Positions 26,925 through 35,263 of a stretch of 64,000 bases of DNA are shown here, piece by piece. A program made the position numbers and the translations under genes. The notes under the pieces were generated by a model, which was not told where the DNA came from, did no database searches, and worked only from the letters and a program-made list of their open reading frames with translations. Location of the stretch: positions 234,244 through 298,243 of the forward strand of contig NZ_JAVAMB010000005.1 of the NCBI RefSeq assembly GCF_030730925.1. The letters are read 5' to 3'. Source of the DNA: Flavobacterium sp. DG2-3. GTDB lineage: Bacteria > Bacteroidota > Bacteroidia > Flavobacteriales > Flavobacteriaceae. Every line of letters begins with the position of its first letter. The first letter of the stretch is position 1.

Positions 26925-27038
26925 GAATCCGAAGGATTCAAATGTTTATAGCGCTTAATTCCTCGCCACGGTTATGTGACTCCGAAGGAGTCATACTCAC
27001 CATACAGCATATAATTCTATAAATATTTGAATCCTTCG
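26925..27038. repeat. Composite palindromic element of the CCGAAGG type with 22-bp terminal inverted repeats
   Basis: The block 26930-26951 is complementary to 27017-27038 with one mismatch. Inside lie the perfect hairpins GAATCCGAAGGATTC (26925-26939) and TGACTCCGAAGGAGTCA (26977-26993). The architecture and the CC-G(A/T)AGG core resemble the element at 7315-7474. It fills the gap between the HxlR gene and the histidine kinase; no gene is seen here. Confidence 0.67.
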
Positions 27039-27051
27039 AATTCTTTGGTAA

Positions 27052-28671
27052 TTATTTTTTCGGAAAATAAATCCAAAAAGTAGTGCCTTCTCCAGGTTTA
27101 CTGCTGAAATTGATTATTCCGTTATGGTTTTCAATAATTCTTCGGCATAGCGCCAATCCAATACCATTTCCGCCATACTGATCGCGTTCGTGAAGACGCT
27201 GGAACATATCGAAAATTCTATTCGAATATTTACTATCCATACCAATTCCGTTATCAGAAATGGCGATTATATCATAATTTTCAGTCCCTATTGGTTTGTT
27301 TTCATCTTTAGGAAGATCTTCAAAAGAAACTGTTACAGAAGGTTGGGTTGCATTAAATTTTAAGGCGTTATTAATTAAATTATAAAATAATTGACGAAGC
27401 TGAGTGCCAAGACCCGAAACTTTAGGAAGCGGATTTACATTAATTACAGCGTCTTTTTCTTCGATCACCAGACTTAAATCCCCTAAAACTTCAATCAGAA
27501 TCTGGTTAAGATCGACTTCTTCAAAGTATTGTTCATGATTATCGATTCTCGAATAATTTAAAACGTCGGCAATTAAGTTTGAAAGCCTTCCAGCCGCCAG
27601 TGTAATTCGGTCAAAATAATATTTTTTCTTCTGGTCTTCGCTTAAATGCTCTCCGGCACGAGAAAGCATAATCATGATTTTTCTAAGAGGCTCTTGTAAA
27701 TCATGACTGGCAATATAGGCAAACTGTTCCAGTTCTTTGTTTTTGAAGCGAAGTTTGGAGTTAGCACTTTCCAATTCGCGCTGAATAAGTTTTAATTCGG
27801 TATTGTCTTTTAATGTCTCAACCATCATTTTCTGAGCGTTGATATCTACAAAATAAACCAGCCAGCTATTAAAACTGCCATCTTCGGCATTGTTTGGTAT
27901 AATCGAAACCAAATGCCAAATATAGCTTTCTCCATTTTTTATTCGGGTTTCACCCAAAAAATTAGATCTGTTTTGTTTAGCTCGATTCCAGCCTTCTAAA
28001 ATGGCGTCAATATCTTCTGGGTGAATAAAACTGATTAGAGTTTTGCGGTCAAAAACTAATAATGGTCTTTCTAAATAATTTTCTAGAGATTCGTTTACCA
28101 ATAAAACATTATTTCGATCATTAATAACACAGATTAAAATCGGAATAGTATTGGCTAACTGTTTGTATTTGTTTTCACTTTCGGCCAATTTTTCTGAAAG
28201 TGCAATAAGCTCAATGTTTTTCTTTCTTATTTCGTCATAAGGAGACAAAGGCGGCTCAAATTTGAAATAGTCAATCAGCGTTTTTATCTTAGTTTCTGAT
28301 AACAGGCCTGGCGATGAAATGGGTTGGCTGATTGTTGTAGTAGATTGATTATTACAATAATTATAATCAATGTTACCTGAGATTTTTGAGGCGTAAATGA
28401 ATGCTTCTGGGCTGGAGCTTTTTAAATCTTCTGTATCTGTAATTATCGCAATAATTTCTTTCTGGGTAGCTTTTATAATATTAACTCCCAAAACAAGCAG
28501 CGAATTTTTGCCTTTTGCAATAGCGCATCTTGCCACTTCAGATACAGCAGTAGAAAATCTTGTCTGAAATGAAGATGGCATACCACACATTTCCGCAATT
28601 TTCATGCATCGTTTATGAGCCAGTATCAAGTCCATTTCGTTATCAAGATTTATTTGAATAATCTCCTTCAT
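27052..28671 (-). CDS. PAS-domain sensor histidine kinase with N-terminal RsbT-like region, stressosome output
   Basis: The 539-residue protein begins with about 130 residues that resemble the anti-sigma/RsbT ATPase fold (FQTRFSTAVSEVARCAIAKG). A short coiled linker follows, then a PAS domain (about 165-290). The HisKA domain has its phosphoacceptor in YIASHDLQEPLRKIMIM, and the HATPase has DNGIGMDSKYSNRIFDMF and GGNGIGLALCRRIIENH. There is no membrane segment, so it is cytoplasmic. It is the last gene of the rsbR-S-T cluster, 5 bases after the phosphatase gene, and may receive the stressosome signal in place of a SigB pathway. Its response regulator is not adjacent. Confidence 0.87.
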   Translation of the reverse strand: MKEIIQINLDNEMDLILAHKRCMKIAEMCGMPSSFQTRFSTAVSEVARCAIAKGKNSLLVLGVNIIKATQKEIIAIITDTEDLKSSSPEAFIYASKISGNIDYNYCNNQSTTTISQPISSPGLLSETKIKTLIDYFKFEPPLSPYDEIRKKNIELIALSEKLAESENKYKQLANTIPILICVINDRNNVLLVNESLENYLERPLLVFDRKTLISFIHPEDIDAILEGWNRAKQNRSNFLGETRIKNGESYIWHLVSIIPNNAEDGSFNSWLVYFVDINAQKMMVETLKDNTELKLIQRELESANSKLRFKNKELEQFAYIASHDLQEPLRKIMIMLSRAGEHLSEDQKKKYYFDRITLAAGRLSNLIADVLNYSRIDNHEQYFEEVDLNQILIEVLGDLSLVIEEKDAVINVNPLPKVSGLGTQLRQLFYNLINNALKFNATQPSVTVSFEDLPKDENKPIGTENYDIIAISDNGIGMDSKYSNRIFDMFQRLHERDQYGGNGIGLALCRRIIENHNGIINFSSKPGEGTTFWIYFPKK

Positions 28672-28676
28672 ACGCC

Positions 28677-29690
28677 TTAATTTATTTTGCCTACAAGAAT
28701 TGTTGCATCATCTGTACCTCTAATATTTTCTTTATAAATAGCCGATGCAATAATGCCGGGACTTTGTTTAAAAACGCCATTTAAATCATTTAAATTCCAT
28801 CTCGTGCGTAGTCCGTCACTGTGCATTATTATAATCTGATGCTTTTTATAAGGCACAATAGTATTGTTCAAAGTTCGCGGAATATTGTGACCGATAATTC
28901 CATTATACGGAGTATAAGTTTTATTCTCCAGTCCGTTATAAATTCGGGTATTGATATTGCCAATACCACAAATATTCCAAAGCTCTGATTTGTAATCTAC
29001 TGTTGCAATTGTGGCAACTAATCCTCGTGTTTTTTTTACTTTTGAATGAATATCTTTAAGAATTTCTATAGGATTAGTTTCGAGTGATTGCCTGAAAACT
29101 TTTATTGCAGATTCAACCGCTTCGTTGGCACTTTCTCCATGACCTAATCCATCGCCTACAAATATCTGAAAACCTTTACTGTTTTGTTTTATATAATACC
29201 CATCTCCGCAAAGTTTTTCACCTGGATAATTGACAGCAATTGTAGTGAAATTAAGACTGCTTTTTAAAGGAGGCAATTGAATTTCTGGTTTTTCGCAAAT
29301 TCGTACATATTGAACACATCCCCAATTTTTGATGGAATAGATTTGAAATTCATTGCTCAGCCTTTTAATAGAACCCAAGCCATGACCAAGTGTGTTAGTA
29401 GAGGAGTAGCCATCATTCATAATTTTGGCCACATTATCAAAACCTACGCCTTTGTCAAGGCAGTAGATTTCGATTTCATTATATTCTCTATTTAAATGTG
29501 CGCGATAAAGCAGTTCACCGCCATTCGCAAATTTCATTAGATTTGATGTAAGTTCTGCAACAATAATATCTGTTTCTGCAGCTCTATGTGGAGTAAAGCC
29601 CAACTGAAGGGCTAGATTGTGTATTTCTCTTTTTATAAAAGCAATGAGACTTCTGTCATCTATTTTATAAGTGGAAAACGTATTATCCAT
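28677..29690 (-). CDS. Fused anti-sigma-type ATPase and PP2C-like serine phosphatase (RsbT/RsbX-like)
   Basis: The 337-residue protein has an N-terminal HATPase resembling RsbW/RsbT (ETDIIVAELTSNLMKFANGG, GVGFDNVAKIMNDGYSS, GHGLGSIKRL) to about residue 135. A SpoIIE/RsbX-type PP2C phosphatase follows (VGDGLGHGESANEAVESAI, IIMHSDGLRTRW, GTDDATILVGKI). In stressosome systems the RsbX phosphatase resets phosphorylated RsbR and RsbS. It overlaps the rsbT gene by 8 bases. The fusion of both activities is known in Bacteria; the ATPase half keeps its N- and G-box residues and may be active. Confidence 0.87.
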   Translation of the reverse strand: MDNTFSTYKIDDRSLIAFIKREIHNLALQLGFTPHRAAETDIIVAELTSNLMKFANGGELLYRAHLNREYNEIEIYCLDKGVGFDNVAKIMNDGYSSTNTLGHGLGSIKRLSNEFQIYSIKNWGCVQYVRICEKPEIQLPPLKSSLNFTTIAVNYPGEKLCGDGYYIKQNSKGFQIFVGDGLGHGESANEAVESAIKVFRQSLETNPIEILKDIHSKVKKTRGLVATIATVDYKSELWNICGIGNINTRIYNGLENKTYTPYNGIIGHNIPRTLNNTIVPYKKHQIIIMHSDGLRTRWNLNDLNGVFKQSPGIIASAIYKENIRGTDDATILVGKIN

Positions 29691-30099
29691 TTTTCCATTT
29701 TGTTATAGTAACGGTTGTTCCGTTTCCTAGTTCTGATTTTATGTCAAATTCATTGACAAGTCTTTTTGTTCCGGGCAGGCCAAGTCCTAAGCTCTTACCT
29801 GTGCTGTAGCCATCTTTCATTGCCAGTTCTATATCTGCTATTCCAGGACCATTATCAATAAAAGTAACTCGTACGCCATTTTCTTTTCCTTTGCTTACAG
29901 ATTCGATAATGACTTTTCCGCCTCCGCCATATTTGAGCAAATTACGCACAAGTTCGCTAGTGGCCGTAATGAGTTTGGTCTGATTTAAAATACTCATTCC
30001 AATCTTTACGCCATATTCCTTGACACGATTGCGCAATGGCACAACGTCCTGTTCTCTTACGATAAGGGATTCTTCTTTGTTATTCGTTATCGTCGTCAT
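29683..30099 (-). CDS. rsbT: RsbT-like serine/threonine kinase of the stressosome
   Basis: The 138-residue HATPase has the sequence landmarks of RsbT (TATSELVRNLLKYGGGGKV, DNGPGIADIELAMKDGYSTG, LGLGLPGTKRLVNEFDI). It would phosphorylate RsbS and RsbR and then leave the complex to activate a downstream partner. The start is set at ATG 30099 (MTTITNNKEESLIV), which overlaps rsbS by 20 bases; a further upstream ATG at 30165 would overlap it by 86 bases and gives non-family residues. It is flanked by rsbS and the ATPase-PP2C fusion. Confidence 0.88.
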   Translation of the reverse strand: MTTITNNKEESLIVREQDVVPLRNRVKEYGVKIGMSILNQTKLITATSELVRNLLKYGGGGKVIIESVSKGKENGVRVTFIDNGPGIADIELAMKDGYSTGKSLGLGLPGTKRLVNEFDIKSELGNGTTVTITKWKNG

Positions 30100-30478
30100 A
30101 CTCCAGCTCTTCGTTATCGCTTGTGTGCATTCTTGAGCGAAGTAAATCCATTCCTCTTTCAACATTTAGGGCGCTTAAGACCCCGTTTAAAGAAAGTCCT
30201 AGTTCAACCAATGTAATAGCAACAGCAGGCTGCATTCCAACTACAACAGTTTGAGCATCTAGTATTTTTGACATAACGGCAATGTTTCCTAATATACGCC
30301 CCATAAAAGAGTCTATAATAGAAACGGCTGAGATGTCAATTAAGACACCTTTTGAACTATGTTTACTGATGGTATTTATTAAGTCTGATTCAAGATTTTC
30401 TGCCAATTGATCATATAAATCTACCTGTATCGTAACAAGCAGAAAATCTCCCATTTTTAATATTGGAATTCTTTCCAT
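30080..30478 (-). CDS. rsbS: RsbS-like STAS scaffold protein of the stressosome
   Basis: The 132-residue protein consists of a single STAS domain (MERIPILKMGDFLLVTIQVD). The phosphorylatable serine is in VSIIDSFMGR (Ser57), matching Ser59 of Bacillus RsbS. The C-terminus carries a highly acidic tail (DNEELEYDDDNE) that is not usual in the family; the overlap with rsbT lies in the DNA for this tail. It lies 16 bases downstream of rsbR and forms the minor scaffold component that holds RsbT. Confidence 0.9.
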   Translation of the reverse strand: MERIPILKMGDFLLVTIQVDLYDQLAENLESDLINTISKHSSKGVLIDISAVSIIDSFMGRILGNIAVMSKILDAQTVVVGMQPAVAITLVELGLSLNGVLSALNVERGMDLLRSRMHTSDNEELEYDDDNE

Positions 30479-30494
30479 AAAAAACCTTTAATCT

Positions 30495-31334
30495 TTATTC
30501 TACAATTTTCTTTCTTTTTACAACAGCTAGCTGAAGCATGTCGAAAGCTGTCTGCAATGCACTTGCAAGTGATGCTTTAGTTGTAATTCCGCTTAAGTCA
30601 ATTCCTAAATGGACAACTGTTTGTGCAATTTCTGGACGAATACCGCTAATGATGCATTCTGCTCCCATTAAACGTGTTGCGCTTACTGTTTTGATAAGGT
30701 GTTGCGCTACCAACGAATCTACGGCAGGAACACCAGAAATATCTAAAATCGCAATAGAACTTCCTGTGTCTACAATTTGCTGTAAAAGACTTTCCATTAC
30801 CACTTGGGTACGCGAGCTATCTAGCGTTCCGATAATTGGCAGAGCTACAATACCGTCCCAAACTGTGATTACAGGAGTAGAGATTTCGCTGATTTCATCT
30901 ACTTGTCTTGAGATAATATCTTCTCTTCCTCTCATAAAAGCTTCGAAAGTCATAATCGTCATGTCGTCTATGATTGCATTTAATTTTAGATTGGCATCAT
31001 ACAATTTTGCGGAGTCGCTAATTAAATCAGATAATATTTGAGAGCAAGCTTCTTTAAACGAAATTAAGTACTGTGCATTTTCTCTTGGCGAAAATCCGCG
31101 TTTACCTCTAGAAGAAGAAATTCCAACAATTAAATCTTGAACTTTTTCAAATTCTTGAGAGTCGTATTTTTCGTCCGACTTAGCTAGTGCGTTTAAAAAT
31201 AGCGAAGCAAATTCTTTTGACTCTTCTTCTTCCATTGCACCATCACCAGATCCGCTTTCTAAAAGAATTTGAGACCATATAGTTAATAATTTGTTTTCGT
31301 GCTCTTTTAGCACGCCTAGTAAGTTGTTTTGCAT
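30495..31334 (-). CDS. rsbR: RsbR-like sensor of the stressosome (helical N-domain plus STAS)
   Basis: The 279-residue protein has a helical N-terminal domain (residues 1-150) of the RsbR type, a linker helix, and a C-terminal STAS domain. The phosphorylation segment reads DISGVPAVDSLVAQHL (Ser207 at the VDS position, where Bacillus has Thr). The second conserved segment is GIRPEIAQTVVHLGIDLSG. The start is placed at ATG 31334 (MQNNLLGVLKEHENK); the alternative TTG at 31364 lies within a -7 promoter element. As first gene of the five-gene set it should form the sensory turret. Its input is unknown; the N-domain lacks a recognisable haem or flavin motif. Confidence 0.88.
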   Translation of the reverse strand: MQNNLLGVLKEHENKLLTIWSQILLESGSGDGAMEEEESKEFASLFLNALAKSDEKYDSQEFEKVQDLIVGISSSRGKRGFSPRENAQYLISFKEACSQILSDLISDSAKLYDANLKLNAIIDDMTIMTFEAFMRGREDIISRQVDEISEISTPVITVWDGIVALPIIGTLDSSRTQVVMESLLQQIVDTGSSIAILDISGVPAVDSLVAQHLIKTVSATRLMGAECIISGIRPEIAQTVVHLGIDLSGITTKASLASALQTAFDMLQLAVVKRKKIVE

Positions 31335-31361
31335 TTTGCTGTAATTTGGATTTTTCTCTAT

Positions 31362-31369
31362 CAAATATA
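31362..31369 (-). promoter_or_regulatory. TAnnTTTG-type -7 element for the rsbR operon
   Basis: The minus strand reads TATATTTG, a full match to TAnnTTTG, 28 bases upstream of the rsbR ATG. A -33 TTG at the usual spacing is not seen. The position excludes the TTG at 31364 as translation start. Confidence 0.45.
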
Positions 31370-31531
31370 AAAATTATTTTTTAAGAGAAGAAAAGAATTA
31401 CTAAAATGAATTAGCAATAAAGAAAAAAAAATCTGTTTTTAGAATGTGCTTATTATCTGTTGTTTACATAATTATATTTCTAATTTTAGTTTAAATGTTT
31501 TTTCGTTCTAGAAAAAAGTAACTTGATTACA

Positions 31532-32173
31532 TCATGTTTGTTTCCTATTTATTAAAATAACTTCATTACCCGCGATAGCATAAATGATATGATCTGTTTC
31601 TGGCTTCAAGATAAATTTACCGGTAAATTCTCCAAACGCAGGCAAAATCATCTGGTTGGATTTATGAAAGAAACAACGCAGTTTTAAACTTTGCATTCCC
31701 AATCCGCGTAGAATGATTCCGGGATGAATATGTCCCGAAAAGTTGAATAAATTGTCTTTTTCTGTCGGATGATGTGTAAAGAAGAATTTGCCAATTTCTA
31801 GGATTTGTACAACAGAAATTCCAATTTGATGATAATGTTTTTCATCAATAATATCATGGTTTCCAGCAACAAGAATCAATTGGCTTTTGCACTTTGTAAC
31901 CCAGTTCTCAAACAAATTCCATTCTTTGTTTTTGGCACTATGAAATAAATCTCCGAGAAAAATGACTTTTTCAGGACAAAAATTTTCAATCACATCAGTT
32001 AATCTTTTAAAATTTTCTGCAACAGCATTTTGTGGAATCGCGATTCCGTGTTTTCTAAAATGAGATACTTTGCCCAAATGAACATCAGAAATAATTAAGA
32101 TATTTTGATCTTCCCAATAAACAGCTCCGCTTGCGTCAAGTATAAATATTTCGTCTTGTATTTGAATTTTCAT
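31532..32173 (-). CDS. pdeM: Ligase-associated DNA repair endonuclease PdeM
   Basis: The 213-residue metallophosphoesterase shows the metal-binding motifs in order: ISDVHLGKVSHFRKHG, FLGDLFHSA, LVAGNHDIID and FSGHIHPGI. PdeM proteins are encoded with an Lhr-like helicase, an ATP-dependent ligase and an MBL-fold exonuclease in a DNA repair set, and all four are here. It starts 6 bases after the helicase gene, in one transcript. Length is normal for the family. Confidence 0.9.
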   Translation of the reverse strand: MKIQIQDEIFILDASGAVYWEDQNILIISDVHLGKVSHFRKHGIAIPQNAVAENFKRLTDVIENFCPEKVIFLGDLFHSAKNKEWNLFENWVTKCKSQLILVAGNHDIIDEKHYHQIGISVVQILEIGKFFFTHHPTEKDNLFNFSGHIHPGIILRGLGMQSLKLRCFFHKSNQMILPAFGEFTGKFILKPETDHIIYAIAGNEVILINRKQT

Positions 32174-32179
32174 AAGCTG

Positions 32180-34639
32180 TTATTTCATGTAGGATGCCGT
32201 CATTTTCTGGATTCTTTCCGCCAGAGTTTCGCTCGAAAGTTTTTCTCGTAATCGGTCTGTGATAATTGGGAAACTGAAAGGTGTTGGTTTTAAACATTGC
32301 TTCCAAATGATATTCTGATTGGCAATTCTTTCTAAAGCCAAAATTAATCGTCCTTCTTCCAACTGATGTTCAAATGTTTCGCGATAAGCTTGATGCAATA
32401 ACAAATTATCAGGTTCAAAATCTCTAAAAACTTCAAACAACAATTGAGAACCGCTTTGCAGATGTTTTGTCTTCACCATTTTTCCTGGAAAACCAGTAAA
32501 GACCAATCCTGAAATTACCGCAATATCTCTAAACTTTCTTCGCGCCATTTCGGTCGAATTTAAGCTTTTCTGCAAATCATGATGTACATATTCGGTCGAG
32601 AATAAATTATTATCTAAAACCGCCTCGATATCAATTTCTTGATCCGAAAGCAATTCAAATCCGTAATCGTTATAAGCAAGAGAAAAAGTGATCGATTGCA
32701 ATAAACTAATTCTGAAAGCCAGTAAACTTGCTAAGGCTTCATGTACAAAACGGCCTTCAAAAGGATAAAAAATGGCATGAAATCCTTCTCGGGTTTTGAA
32801 AGTTTCAATCAGAAATTCGTCTGAACTTGGCACAATAGATTCTTTTCGCTGTCTTTGAAATAAAGGTTGTAAAGCTTTTAATTCTGGTGAAAGATTATCA
32901 GTATTGGCGCGATATAATTCTTTTCGAAGCAATTCGCTCATTTGAGAAGAAAGTGCCAAACGGCCACCCATCCAGCTGGCGATTTTTGATTCTTTCTTCG
33001 GACTTGCCTTTTTTACCAAAACCTGCATATTTCTGATTTTGAACAATTCGAGTTTTTTTCCAGCGAAAATAAAAGTGTCGCCAGGTTTCAATTTCGAAAT
33101 AAACCATTCTTCAATTGTTCCAATATAACCGCCACTCAGAAATTTAACATTCATAACAGCATCTCCGACAATAGTTCCGATCTGCATTCTGTGATGCATG
33201 GCAATCATTCGACTGTTGATTTTATAACAGCCATTTTCGTCGATTTCAACTTTTTTAAATTCGTCATAAGCATGAAGACTTTGGCTTCCTTGGGTAATAA
33301 AATTGAGAATCCAATTCCAGTTTTCTGATGTTATGGTCTGATAGCTGAAAGTGCCGCTGATTTCTTTGAAAATTTCGTTAGGATAAAATCCGTCAGAAAC
33401 GGCTAAAGTATTGAGATATTGCACCAAAACATCCCAACTATTTAAATACGGAACACGATCTTCGATTACGCTGTTTTCTACCGCTTTTTTTAAAGCAGAA
33501 GCTTCTATAAGTTCGATAGCATGCGTTGCTAGAAAATAAATAACACTTTCTTTACCAGGCTGATGTCCGCTTCGTCCGGCACGCTGCATGAAACGCGCCA
33601 CGCCTTTTGGTCCGCCAACTTGAATAATCGATTCGACAGGAGCAAAATCAACTCCCAAATCCAGACTTGAAGTGCAGACAACAACTTTTAATTCTTCATT
33701 TCGAATGGCATTTTCTACCCAAAGTCGGGTTTCTCTATCGATACTTCCGTGATGCATCGCCATTTCGCCAGCAAATTCAGGATATTTTTCTAATAAACGC
33801 TGATACCAGATTTCACAAGCCGAACGAACATTCGTAAAAATCAACGTGGTTTTACTGGCTTTGATAATTTTTGCCGCTTCATCAATCAAATGCAGTCCCA
33901 TGTGCCCGCGCCACGGATACGTATCCATCTTTTCAGGAATAATAGAAACTACTTTTATTTTTTTATTAATCACTGCTTTGATCAAAACAGAGTTATTGAA
34001 AGCTTCAGAATCAACACCAAGCAAAACTTCTTGTGCTTGCTGTAAATTGCCAATTGTTGCCGAAATTCCCCAAATGCGTAAACCTTTTGCAATTGTTTTT
34101 AATCTGGATAACGCCAGTTCGATTTGTACCCCACGTTTTGTTCCAAGCAATTCATGCCATTCATCAATAACAATCGAAGTGCAATTTTTAAATGTATTAG
34201 CATACCCTTTGGAAGCCAAAAGCAATTGCAGACTTTCTGGAGTAGTAATAAGCAAATCTGGCATTTTTCCTTTTTGTTTGGCTCTTTCAGCTGTAGAAGT
34301 ATCTCCTGTTCGTATTCCAACTGTCATTGGAATATCCAAATCATTAAGAACTCTTTCTGCAGCTTGTTTGATTTCAACCGATAAAGAGCGAAGCGGTGTA
34401 ATCCAAATGGCTTTTAGGCCAGGATTATGTTTCGCTTTATAATTCGGATTTTCTTTGATATAATTTAAAATGATCGGAAGCCAAAGCGCATAGGTTTTTC
34501 CGCTTCCAGTCGGGGCATTTAATAAGCCATTTTTTCCTTGTAGAAAAGCAGTCCACGTTTGAGTCTGAAACGGAAAAGGTTTCCATCCCTGACTTTTAAA
34601 CCAATTATTGGCGATCGTAAATAACTCTTCTCTATTCAT
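32180..34639 (-). CDS. Ligase-associated DEXH-box DNA helicase (Lhr-like)
   Basis: The 819-residue SF2 helicase has Walker A in NAPTGSGKTYALWLP (about residue 40), the DEXH box VIDEWHELLGTKRG, motif III ISATIG, and motifs V/VI in the second RecA domain (SLDLGVDFAPVESI, RFMQRAGRSGHQPGK). The C-terminal part is the winged-helix and DEXH-associated region of Lhr-core proteins. It belongs to the ligase-associated DNA repair set with PdeM directly downstream. A 620-base repeat-filled gap separates it from the ligase gene, so it may have its own promoter. Confidence 0.93.
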   Translation of the reverse strand: MNREELFTIANNWFKSQGWKPFPFQTQTWTAFLQGKNGLLNAPTGSGKTYALWLPIILNYIKENPNYKAKHNPGLKAIWITPLRSLSVEIKQAAERVLNDLDIPMTVGIRTGDTSTAERAKQKGKMPDLLITTPESLQLLLASKGYANTFKNCTSIVIDEWHELLGTKRGVQIELALSRLKTIAKGLRIWGISATIGNLQQAQEVLLGVDSEAFNNSVLIKAVINKKIKVVSIIPEKMDTYPWRGHMGLHLIDEAAKIIKASKTTLIFTNVRSACEIWYQRLLEKYPEFAGEMAMHHGSIDRETRLWVENAIRNEELKVVVCTSSLDLGVDFAPVESIIQVGGPKGVARFMQRAGRSGHQPGKESVIYFLATHAIELIEASALKKAVENSVIEDRVPYLNSWDVLVQYLNTLAVSDGFYPNEIFKEISGTFSYQTITSENWNWILNFITQGSQSLHAYDEFKKVEIDENGCYKINSRMIAMHHRMQIGTIVGDAVMNVKFLSGGYIGTIEEWFISKLKPGDTFIFAGKKLELFKIRNMQVLVKKASPKKESKIASWMGGRLALSSQMSELLRKELYRANTDNLSPELKALQPLFQRQRKESIVPSSDEFLIETFKTREGFHAIFYPFEGRFVHEALASLLAFRISLLQSITFSLAYNDYGFELLSDQEIDIEAVLDNNLFSTEYVHHDLQKSLNSTEMARRKFRDIAVISGLVFTGFPGKMVKTKHLQSGSQLLFEVFRDFEPDNLLLHQAYRETFEHQLEEGRLILALERIANQNIIWKQCLKPTPFSFPIITDRLREKLSSETLAERIQKMTASYMK

Positions 34640-34653
34640 TTTTATTTTTTTTG

Positions 34654-35180
34654 TTTTGCCACGAAGGCGCTAAGGCACGAAGTTTTATTAATCTCGCAAA
34701 GTCGCTGAGTCGCAAAGTTTTTTTGTTCATTTTTGTCATCCTGGGCGGAGTCGAAGGACACATAATTAGCTCTACAATCTAAGTCGACAATCTTTACAGA
34801 GTTTTATTTTTTGCCACAAAGTCGCTAAGGCACGATATTTTTTTAATCTCGCAAAGTCGCTGAGTCGCAAAGTTTTTGTTTTACACTGATTTATTCTCAT
34901 TTTTTGTCATCCTGAGCGGAGTCGAAGGGCACATAATTAGCTCGACAATCTAAGTCGACAATCTTTACAGACTTTTATCTTTTGCCACAAAGTAGCTAAG
35001 GCACGGAGTTTTTTATTAATCTCGCAAAGTCGCTGAGTCGCAAAGTTTTTGTTTCAGACTGATTTATTCTCATTTTTTGTCATCCTGAGCGGAGTCGAAG
35101 GACACGCAAGTAGCTATACAAAGATTGGCGATTTTGATTGTGAGTTTCTAACGTGTCCTTCGACTTCGCTCAGGAGGACA
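34654..35180. repeat. Three tandem copies of a 140-170-bp composite repeat plus an inverted end
   Basis: Copies span about 34654-34807, 34808-34978 and 34979-35120. Each begins with TTTTGCCAC(A/G)AAG, contains TCGCAAAGTCGCTGAGTCGC, then GTCATCCTGAGCGGAGTCG, and the first two end with CTAAGTCGACAATC. A near-exact inverted copy of the second module (28 bases, two mismatches) lies at 35152-35180 and can pair with 35079-35106. The 624-base gap between ligase and helicase genes is made mainly of these elements; I see no gene in it. Confidence 0.82.
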
Positions 35181-35263
35181 AGCGTACTATGTGGATTAAA
35201 ACAAAGTGAAACGCCTTTTAACCATCCTCTAAAACTATGTTTCTATGTGTTTAAAAAAAATCA

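Noticed and set aside
34654..35120. Tandem repeats as a CRISPR array
   Set aside because: The units are 140-170 bp and contain no short direct repeats with unique spacers; no cas genes are present.
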